From positions 1,307,331-1,371,330 of the forward strand of contig CAADRB010000013.1 of NCBI GenBank assembly GCA_900708905.1: a stretch of DNA of 64,000 nucleotides. Direction: 5' to 3'. Origin of the DNA: Hymenolepis diminuta (Eukaryota; Platyhelminthes; Cestoda; Cyclophyllidea; Hymenolepididae). Numbering within the stretch: position 1 is the first letter of the stretch; each line of letters opens with the position of its first letter. Shown here piece by piece: positions 49,445-61,400 of the stretch. The position numbers were made by a program, and so were the translations under genes. Below the pieces are notes generated by a model, which did not search any database, was not told the origin of the DNA, and saw only the letters and a program-made list of their open reading frames with translations.

Positions 49445-52400
49445 GTAAGTACCACATTTTAGAACATAAAATTATCTACATTATAAATAGGATTTATAAA
49501 TTAAATAGACACATTAATTGCTTTTTTTGAAGATTTTCACTTTAAAATATTGTGATGTGAAGTAAACTGCGCATAATGTATAAATGAAAACTTAATCATT
49601 GCATTTAAGTAAATAACTTAACCTTTTAATCAAATGCTATTTACTGATTCAACAGTAGAATTCATATTTATTCAATTTTTTTACTAGATGGCAATAAATA
49701 CGATTATAATATATTAAATGCTGAAGTTCTTGATAGATGATTAACCGCACCTAAAAAATACCTGCTTCGTGAAATGTTACAATCGAATAATTAATTTCTG
49801 CTCTTCTCTACTGTTGAAGCATTTTAAACAACTACTTGAATTTTGTCGTGATCAAAGGATGTATAATACGATTAATATCCTGTGATTCAATGAAGGTTTA
49901 ATATATTTTTGTATGTCTTTTCAAAAAAACACTTGTCAATAATATACTCTCCTAGGCTCATATGACAACCATCTTCATTCGTCTTTATGATTTAGAGTTT
50001 TCATATAACCTTCCTTGTGCTAGCAAACCTTACACCCTTTAACACAATAAAACAGGTCGTGATTTCACAAGCTGGCAGATCAAATTAACCTTCAATCACA
50101 TTATGTAACGCAGTTATTCACCTAAAAATGGATCTTTATAAATCGAAATTAATAATTGAACACAACAATATTTGTGAATTTCCTTATCCTATCCACGTGA
50201 GAGGTTATATTGTTGGGGAATTGATTGGGGGTTTTGTATAACTCTGATACATTGGTACACTTTGGAACAGTAATTCAATGCCTTTCGTTTTCATTATTCT
50301 AATCAGTGCTTGTGACACAAACAGATGAGAAGACGCAGCAATAGGTGATTTGCATTTTTCAAGGTTAACTTTTGAGTGTGAGTATGAGATAAGAATACGT
50401 GTAAAGTGAAAGATGTTTGCATAGCTTGCAAACGCATTATTATTTTTTCTATTATTATATTTTTTAATTAATGAGCGTATTCAAATTTACAATAGGAAGA
50501 GATAATCCATTTATTCATTAAATTTTGGATAACTAGTTTTGTGCTCGATTTACCCTTAGTGAACAATTGTGTTAATTGTTCATTAATATCTTTCATTTTA
50601 TGATTACGAAGGAAACGAGAAATTGTTTTCGGCCCCTGCTTAGCTTTTCATTAATTAAATCAGGATTTATTGCATTCGTTCCTGTAAATTAAATTATGGC
50701 CACCATCCATCATTTTACACTGTAAATCGTTACGTCTTCAATACGCTGCTGAATGGACTGCCATTGTTAGAGGTAAATGATGACCAGAGCACCTGTCGTG
50801 GACTGAAATAGCCATTTGGCAAATATTAAATTTGTTATTTAAAATAAAAAAACGATATGAATAAATGCTGGGGATTAATAAGTTCATTAAATTAGTGTTT
50901 CTATCAGATGGACAAAAAATGCATAGCAGCCGCATTTGTGTATTCAAGAGAAGGGTTTATGTGACTTTATGATTGTCTTTCGATTGAAGTTCCTTATTGG
51001 ACTTGGAATGTGCTGTTGAAAAGATTAAATTCGCGGAGAAAGTTTTCTCCTCAACTCGTAGAGCAGTCTCTTAATGAGATTATTATGCAAAAGCACACAT
51101 TTGTCAACGCAAAATACTAGAAGAATGTTTGCATTGCTAATATCCTCTTCATCATTTTTTCTCCAATAAGAATTTTTCAGCTAACGAGATCCGGTTAGTA
51201 GTTAGTACTGGAAATATATTTTTTAAAATTATATAAACATACCCAAATATAGAATATTTGGATATGGGAGGCCTCTATTAGCTCTTTTTCTACCGCTTAT
51301 ATTTAAGCAAACCCAAATCTCACGTTCACGAACTTTCTTTCTTTGTCGTCAGACTAAACAATAAGCAATCCTTGAAATATATTATATTTATTATTAAAAA
51401 TGTAATCAGTTTTAACTCGTTTACCCTATATATTCAGTTAATATCGATCAACCTATTAAATATTTTTGTTATTTTTATGTAATAATAATTAAAGTTCAGC
51501 TCAGAATTACACTCTCAAATAACAAATAGAAGGTATGTCAAAGTTTAACTGAAATTTATTGCAGCATTAACTTATTTTGTAATTAAATGAGCAACAAATT
51601 TCTGGCAATTTGAAGTATTTCAAGTTAGATTAAACTCAAAGCATGAGAAGGTCGGATCTAATCCATTTTAGACAAAAAGGACCTCATCAAATTACAATGA
51701 AATGGAAGCATAATTGCGTGACATAGAAAGTTGATCTTGATTCCACCTTGTAAATCCTTAAAACCTATCATCAACAGTCATATTTTACTGGGGTTAATAA
51801 TTTAATGAATAAAAATTAAATTATTTTTTTCTAAGAGTAAAAATAAATGCATTTAATTGCTAACTTTATGTGAATTTTGAGAGAATAATATTTTTAATTT
51901 TCGCTTTATCTGTAGTATGATATCCTTTCAACCAACATAGAAAAAAATTTGCACCGATTTTTAAAGCAGATACTTAATAGACTTTGATATCGTTTTCAAA
52001 GCCCTTAGTGCTCTTAAACACAATGTTTGAAACTCCGTGAGGTACTCAGTTTTCAAAAACATGCAGTCGTTTCACTTCAAGGTAAATTGGGGAATTTTCC
52101 CAACTTCCAGATAAGTTGCTTAGTATTTCTCGTATTGAATGTTCAAAATAATTGAGATTTACGCCTGATTAATATTATTGAACTCATTATTTGTAATTAT
52201 ATTATTTTTCAATCATGAGATATTTCAAAATTAATGAAAATTCCGAAAAACGTCCAATTGGGAGGAAGATAAAGTTTGGTTATGGTGAAAGATTCCATCT
52301 CGTTTAAGTCGACTAAGGCAAAAATCTCCTCCCATTCAATTATCGTATCAGAAGGCTGTTTTAGTAATCTATAAATATTTGTTTATTGTTTACTGTTTTT

Positions 52401-55400
52401 CATTTGTAATATTCAATTTTATTTTTAAGTTCATTTAATGAAATAAACAGAGTTTCTCTGAAGAAGGATCATTTCAATGAAATGCGCTCACTACTAACTG
52501 AGTACTTAAGTTAAGAATAGCGACATAAACACTTTGATGACTACACAGTAATAGATCATTTGTAATTAATGCTAATCATATACAAAAAATACATAATTTG
52601 TCACTTATCTAACGACTACTCTGCTAGTCAACCACAATGTCTACCATGTGTACTCAATAGAAGTGTCATTTGAGATGAACTTAAAGCTTATTAAATTGTA
52701 CATAATGAGCCTTTTACCCGCATCATTTAAATAAATAAACTTACAAATACTCAATCAAATTTCAAAAAAATACATTTGTTTATATAAACATTCATTTGCC
52801 TTAAATTAATTAATTTGATAGTCATTTTTTGTACATTAAAAGAGCATCATCTTTAAAATTGCCAACATTAAAATAATTATTACTTCCCGTTTTGAATTAT
52901 ATATTAATTTCTTCATTTTTTTATTCTTTTATATGTTTCTTTTTGTTGAAGCACGAAATATAGCCTTGAATCTTGGGAAGGGATCTGGTGTGATGGGTAT
53001 GACTCACGCGCGCATTCTGAATTCTTAAGTAATTTTAAACTGGTATAACGGGGAGAACAAAACTATGCCAGATCCTAATATAGCACAATTCATTCCAGCT
53101 CATTATATTTTATTTCATTTTTTATTTCTTTAAGATAGAAGGATTCATAGCAATTTCAACTGAACTGCGTATTTTCAGGAGACGACGCAATATACCGATA
53201 TCAATTTTGCCAGGAAAAGGGCAAACTAGGAACAGTTATCTATCCCTTAATTTCTACTACCTCTTAGAAATGCTTTAAGACTGTAAGATTTTACATAAAA
53301 CTCTGATAATAAAAATAGTTAACTTTTAAAAGCGCATAAAATATTCATGAAGATGTTACAGAGTGAACATATTTAAAGCTTTCTATGGTTGAGCTGCATT
53401 ACAATTGAAATGACCACTAGGAAATGGCATGATAAAAGACTTCGTTTGAACAATCTTGTCAACTCACTTCTCACATTGCAAATTTTGATTTCTTCAACAA
53501 AATTGAAATTGAAACCAGTGGACGGTGTGTAATTAAGTTATTATGAGATTCTTTTGGCGACCTGAATTTGAGCCCTACACAACACCACATCTTGTCTTTT
53601 GTGCTAAATAAAGGCTGGAATAGGTCGACGCCTTCATAAATAATTACGTGAATTTCACACCCTGACTGTCAACCGGAGTTGCTTAATTTGAGAAGAGGAA
53701 AATATGGCTGCAAAATTCATTCCTTTGATAATAAAACTTTTAATAAATTTACTGCTATAATTTTTACAAACTTGGTTAAAGCTAATGCCTGATTTAGAAA
53801 TTATTCAAAAATTCCATTCTCTCTACAATGGATTTTAATAAATTATTTCAAATGAATAAAACTAAGCTAGTTTCCACTTTATCCCTATTCAGTTAGATGA
53901 AGTATTAAAATTTAGTAAAACGTTGACATAGTAATAACTTAGAACTTATTAAATTAATGTAATCACTGCTGTGGTCCCATGGTTATTTTAGGTACTTCAA
54001 AATACTGTAAGCCCTTCTCTGGAGTCTATATGTACTTTTATACCAAAAAAATAACGTCATTTAAATTATTTTTTCTGACATTATTTCTTTTTTCTTGAAT
54101 AAATAAGTCAAAAGACGATCGCCATTTTTATTAAAACAATAAGACAATTAAGTAAACTGATAAAGACTTGCAGTTTTACACCGAAAAAGGAATTATTTGT
54201 ACTTTAAGCAATAGGAATTTTAACAAATTTGAACTAATAAAATAAAAAATTGGTTAATTTTGAATTAAAATCCGTTTTTTTCAACCTTGTCTCATATTTT
54301 CAGTAGTACTGGAACCAACGTCTGTGGAACATTCTATGGATCCACTCAATGCTGCAGTGGATGGACCAAGGGTCTTGATGGTCTCTGTACCATAGGTAAA
54401 TAACTCTGTTTTGTGGTTAATAAGTAATTAAATTATTATCTAATTTTACTATTACTGTATTTTTATATTAAAATTTGCAGCCATAGTACTTTGCATTTGA
54501 AATGAACCAAACCTGCTTATGCAATTAGTTATATTTTTGAATTCTCATATCGAACCTTTTTAATTGTGGTAATATATAATTTTATTGACTAACTAACAAA
54601 GTTATTTGCTTTATTTTATAGCTATTTGCGATGGGAACTGCGGAGAAAGAGGATCCTGCATCGCACCAAATAAGTGCAGATGTGAAGATGGACGCATACG
54701 AGAGGATTGTATAGTTGAAGACGATTACGGATACTTAGCAGATGAACCGGGTAAGTTTCCTGCAATAACAACAAATTTATGTCCTATTTTCTATTATGAA
54801 TTCCTGTGAGGTAAACAAGAAACTCTATCTATCACAATATTCCAAATGTCAAATACAAAGGATCTTCCATCAAGAATGCCAATCATAGAAACCTCTAATT
54901 AACATTTATACCTTTACGATCCATTATATATATATTTAGATGAAAGTAACATGAATAGTGATACAGTACCGTTGTTAATTAAGTTTGAAACATTTAACAA
55001 AAATTTTTTGGTGATTTTTTTCTAGAATGACGCTTTAAAAATGATTGATCTGTTCTCTTATAACACAATGACCTCTCATTAATTTTTGAAAATAAAGTTA
55101 GCTTTTTGATCACACTGAATGGTATTTCATTTAACAAAATTTAAATGCCTTTTATGCCATTTTTGCAATGAAGTGGCATTGTAGATTTATCAAACTTGAA
55201 AGTTTGAGATAAAAGGAAAAACCTCTTCTAATTCGGCAAATTTAATAAATGTTTTAACACCGTTTTGGCCTAACAGGTCGTATTTCACCTCTGCTATTTG
55301 ATTGATGAAATACGTGTTTCAATGAAGCAAAATTTTTAAAATTAGTCAAGTAATCCATTTGGGGATTGGTGTAAATTGGCCAGAAAATGAAATATTTTTA

Positions 55401-58400
55401 TTTTAAATGACTACAAAACAAGAATTCACAAAATTACAAAATCAGTTAATTTTCTGTCTGATCAGGCTTAGCGAATCTTGTTTTCTACAAAATGGTAACT
55501 GTCTACGCAAACCATTTATCGTTACAAATTGTGGAATGTTCACATTTCCTTCTCTTGCAAGAAAAACGTATGGGCTTTTAGGTATTCTACTAAATTATTT
55601 GATCTCGTTACATCCTCATAGTTCATTTATCAGAAGTGCGGAGGCGAACAAAAATTCTAATTTTAGAAAATTGGTAAATAAACAGATTATTATTATTGAG
55701 GGAAAGATTTTGATTTAGGAAACAGCAGGTCAGCCGTTTTATCAAATTCAACGAATCGATTTAAAACTTTAATGACCTGGCATTTGATAGTTTCAGGTGC
55801 ATTTTGGCATCATAAGTTCAAAATATAATGATTACAATTTAATAAGCTCTTAGTTTTCTCCAGATTAAGAGACTCCCGTTTTGATATAAAATTTTCGAGA
55901 CGGAGAGTCACAAAAACTCTGAAATGAGTAAAATGTTTACAAGTTAAGAAAATGCTGACTGTATTTTAAATTGTAAATTACCCTACTTATTAATATTTGG
56001 TATCATTTTATGTAATTAAATGATTAATTTTGTTTTAATTTAGTGCGTTGTCCTTTAAACTGTAACAATCGTGGGAACTGCATCAATGGAAAATGCGTCT
56101 GTGAATCCGGTTTTCGGGGAAGCGCTTGCGATGGTACGTTAATTGCCATAAATTCAAATGATTAAATTTGAAGGTATCTCTTTGCTCTCCTGTCTAATAT
56201 ATTTTAAACACTGCATTTTGAAACTTGAATTTATTATTGGTTGACAAAATGCACTGCCACATGTTACATTAATCAAACTTGTCAGAATTTAAACTTCTCT
56301 CATCTAATGACTAATCTGCGATCATCGTTTTCCTCCATAAATTAGTTCGTAGTTTCATGTCAATTGCAGTGAAATGCATCATCTTGAGGCCTACTTATTT
56401 AACTCTTTTCTTTCACAAGACAAGCAGTTCGTGCAAACTTCAAACATCTACCCATTTATCGAGTAATTATAGTTTTGATTAAAAGAAAAACAATTTATTG
56501 CGTGAATAAGAGAGCAATTTAAAAATTTTTCAGATCAAAAATGCAGATACATGAATATGAAGATTTTGTATATCTACAAACCGATATCCCGGCCAGAGGA
56601 GAATAAAATTTGCAAGTTCCTGTTGACATATTGAGTTCAACACAAAATATATGTAGTATATCTTGATTCATATTAGCTCCCATAAACAATACACTGGCTA
56701 ACTATTCCCTCCGTAATAAGGGGAATCGAACATAAAATAAAATATTAATTTCGTCAGGAAAAAATATTTAATATTTCCTCATAGTTACATTTTCCAATTA
56801 ACAGAATCATGGTTGGGATACAACAAAAAATGGGAGGAAAAGTTAGAGGAATTGCAGAATGAGGCATCTTTAAGAATTCAGGGTTTGTAATTTAATTGGT
56901 ATTCAAGATTACGTTGTGTTTTGTAAAATGCTTCTTGAAGAAATCTGGTAGATTCAAAATGTGATAAAATCAAAAAATTTCGTGGAACTTTTACTACAGC
57001 ATAATATTTTATGTTTAATAAATAAATAAGTTAAAATAATGACTGCGTTCAATTAAAAATCATCGTCATTTCTGCAAAATACATACTAAAGGTTATATTT
57101 TGATTCATTGACGCTTATCAAGTAAAGTAAATACCTGTTAAATATTCAGTTCGATGTTTTAGGGGTGATAATTTTGCGTTCAGTGTTTATTATACATAAA
57201 ATATTTGAGGAAACTTACCTTTTTTGTAATTTAATTAACCCGATAATAATTAATGCGTTCTTATATTGGAAAATCTCATGGCAGATACCTCTATAACTAA
57301 TAAAATGAAACTGCAATATTGTCTATTAAAACAAAACACTGAAATTTAGAAATTGTAAGTTTTTTTAAAAGTCACCAGATCTTCCGTTTACAAAGTTAGA
57401 AAGGAGGTGCTGAATGAAAACAATGGAGATAAATTGACAGCCACGAAGAAGAGAAAAGAGCGTTGTCAACGTTCTGATGACTCACTCAAAATACCTGAGT
57501 TTGTCGGAAAATTGTGTGGCATGGCATGAGGGGCAAAAATCGTGAGAAGTCAGTGTGCAACATCTTGCCAAAGATCTTCAAGAACAACAGTATATGAAGA
57601 GTGTTGTTCATCAAGACTTCGGATACAAATCATACGTTCTTAGGGAAGGTTGTCAATTTATGTGAACAAAACAATTCAAGAGAATCGTTAAATGAGTGCA
57701 AAATGACTCTTAAACAAATTGAAGCACTCAGAAGAACAGGAGTGTCTTTGGTTTTTCTCAGTCAAAAAAATCCCTACCAGGATCAGAAAGCCAATCGAAG
57801 AAATGGTAGGCGGTTATGAATGGGTGGACACCGCTGATATCCCGACTATTATGCATGGACACGTAGTTTGCGGCAACGGTGATGGCTTTCGGTGTTGTGA
57901 AGGGTAGTGAGGGGCACATCATGACTCCTCAATTTTTCCACAGAGTGTTGAGTCAATGCAGATGCAAACGCAAATGCAGATGTCTATGTAAGACCGTTCA
58001 AAGCATTTTTGTTAAGCCATCTTGGATAGAGAGCGTAGGTAATGGAGGGAGACTCTATATCTTCTAACAAGATTCGTCTCCATTCTATGAAGCTCTCAAA
58101 ATCCAGGATTGGATGGATGGCCGAAAATTTTCGTCATTATTTCGCCACTAACGTATGGCCTCCTAACTCATCAGACCTTAATCCCCTGGATTATTATGTA
58201 TGGGGCTTGGCGAAGCGTGATTAAAATGGAAGTTAATAAGCATCTCCATAAAATCATATCCTCCTCTCTCATGGAAGCGATAACTCGAAGAATGGAGGAG
58301 ATCGATAAAGATCACCCAATGTGATGAAATTTTGCAGTCACTTTCAAACTCGAATTAATTGTGTGATAGAAGCCGAAAGAGAATGTATAGAATAAAACCT

Positions 58401-61400
58401 ATGTTAATACTATGTTTATTTACTTTAAATTTCTGTTTTTTATAAAAATGCATGGAGTGTCCACAGATGCCTTACACACCCTATACATTTTATTGCCTTA
58501 CAGATGTTTCCAAGGCAACATTTTATTCAATTTACAAGAGTTAGATATTAATTTGAAGTCAGACTGCTTTCGAACTTGCAAAAAATTTATGATGTTAATG
58601 ACCATGCTTATCAGTGTGAATTGGCAACTGATAGAAGTGGTTAAAATACTTAATTTCCACAGTGCTAAGCTGCTAACTAACAATTATCTTTTTCAAGGGG
58701 TAATTTGTGACATTTCCAAGTCAGAAGACAAGAGCATGCCTGAATACGTATTCGTGGGTGATTAAATAAAGGGAGTGTTTTGCTTGAGATAATAGTGTTA
58801 GTAAATAGTTGATCTAGCTCAAAGTCAGCTGATATGTTCCAACCCGACTACAGAATAAAATCCAGAATTAGTAGAGGGTCTCCGTTAACCCGGGTCATCA
58901 AATATCATTAACCTTTATATTTAATAAAAACGAAATTGAGATTTTGCTGTAATTTCTATTCTTTTCATATATTTTAAGCGTAAATGAAAAAAAGTCGCTT
59001 GGTTTGAATATTTTGTGTTATAACCAGTGAAGCGGAAAGATTTATAGTGGTATTAATGAAAAGGTCAGGTCGAATGTTATAAATTAAATCAAGATGCTTA
59101 AAAGAGTGGTCGATGAAGTTTTATGGCGCATTTTTGATAATTTTGATATTCTGGCCACGGACTTTGAAGTTAATCTAGTTGACCTCAGTGCATAAGCAAG
59201 TATCACTCTCCTTTTGGCAAACCAAATCTAAGTTTGTTTCAAATATTTGTGCGGATCATGTGAGATCTCATGTCATAAATATAAATTGCTAACTACATAC
59301 AGAATAGAAATTCGGGTATTTTTAATTTATCACCTTCTGCATTTTAGAAGAAGAAATGGGTCCATGTTTTCTTCAAACAGAGCGCGGGGTTTGTAAGGAT
59401 AAGATAAAGAATTCAGGCAATGTGACCGTGATGATGACTCGAAATGCCTGCTGTGCCAGCGTCGGCGCAGCATGGGGAGAACTCTGTCAAGCATGCAGCA
59501 ATCGTCAATCTTACTGTGGGAAGGGCTATATTCCTTTAGGGCACAAATGCGTAGGTAAGACATTTATCAAACATCATACTTTTTCCTCTATTTTTGGGTG
59601 CAAAAAATATTTTTAAGGGAAAAAACATTGTGAGATTTAATGGATATGAGAGAGTACATCAAGGACACTCCCAGATGAAAAAAATCTGATTCTATCATCC
59701 CTTTATTATTAAACCTTGTGTGTCTTATCCATTCCGCTCACTGAGAGCACATGGATGGGCATTGATCTCGTGAACTCTGAATCAGCAGATAGGCATATTA
59801 ACCGTCAACTAGCCAATAAATACACTAATGCATAAATTATTTATAAATCAAAATGCATATCTTTAACATTTTTCGAATTTATTTAAACAAAGGTTTATTT
59901 TAACAAGCAAACTTAATTTTTCTTCCAATTTTAGATGTCAATGAATGCGATATTCCAAATGTTTGCGCTAGAGGTATTTGTAGAAATACTGAGGGATCAT
60001 TTGAGTGAGTTCCATTGTCATAATTTCTGTTTTATCAGATTTGTTCTAGGTTTAATTTTCTTTTCTGTGGTAATAAAACGACAAAATTTAGCTTTCAATA
60101 CTTATATTCGGAAAGCGATACCTCTGCGACGTTACTCTGCTCGACAGAATTTCATTTGATGGTAGTTTTATGACAAATTTAGGAACTCCCATAACTATTT
60201 GAATGTGTACCAGAGAAATTTTTCATTCGTACGATTAAAAATAAACAACATGCAGGCAACAGAGTCGTTTGAATTTAATTTTTCTTTCTCCCATGGATTT
60301 CCTAGACAGCGAACAAAACAGAGCTGGGAAAAAAAGCAAAATACTAATAATTCATTTTGAAATTAAAGTGAATTTTAATCTTTGTTTCCTTTGATTCAGT
60401 TCTTGGTTCGGGAAGATACTTCTGAAAGTTGATAAGTGTATTTGACTCTAATTTTATGTAAGAATCTGAAATTCGACTCTAACAAGAAAGGAGATTTCTT
60501 TCGTTAGACAGAATTATTGATTGAACTCGTTCAAGAGTGCCGAAGTGAGATTTGAGGAGTGTAATTAGTTAGACCTAAAACTATGCCATTCTCGGATTCT
60601 TAGACGTACACTTAGATGATTGTGAAGCCACGGCAAAAATTTTGCATTCTGTTGTGTAATCGTCAATACTCTACACGACTACTAATTTTCTGCACTATTT
60701 GGTAGAGATATCCGCCGAATCGAAGGTCACAAAATTAATTTATATTAAGTATGAAGTCAGTAATGTGATTTTCAAACTGTAACAGTTAATTCTATTCAGT
60801 GGAGAAGATGACATAATGTGGATCCATCTCAATGTCGTTGAACTTTCTTCGAGGAGAAATTAAAACTCCTGAGCGAAACTGAAGTATGCGGACAAATGCA
60901 ACAGAGTATTAAGTAAATAAATAAAAATTAAAATCATCCATTTAAAATAGAGTACTAACCAGATTAGGAATTGGTCAAGTGGGTTGAGTTTGTGATTCAA
61001 GGATGTGTACTCTGAGCCGTTTATGATTCATCAGACGAACTTTACTGTTTCGGCAGCGCCACTAATCGTATACCGTAAGATTTTAAGTACAAAAAATGTT
61101 CCATAAATAGTAGTATTGTGACTTTTGCAGTTTTCTACCAATAATAATGTACTCACGTAGGATACTTAACGCACATATTTATTCCAACATTTCGATTGAA
61201 TCATTAAATCTGCTTTAGTCATAAATGGGCATTGTTAATATTCAATAAATAATGATATAATTATAAAAAAAGGAATTAAATATACTCTTATTTCATTTAA
61301 TTCCAAGTTTTAGAATCATTAATAATTTTTGAATATATTTTCTCAATGCAAGTTATTTGTATTTTAAATAAGATCATATGTAAAAGCATGACGGTCTAAA

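Noticed and set aside
55407..55718. 103-codon frame in fibrillin intron 3 containing SCFLQNGNC, which looks like part of an EGF
   Set aside because: The cysteine spacing does not complete an EGF module, splice sites are poor and the phases do not fit the neighbouring exons.
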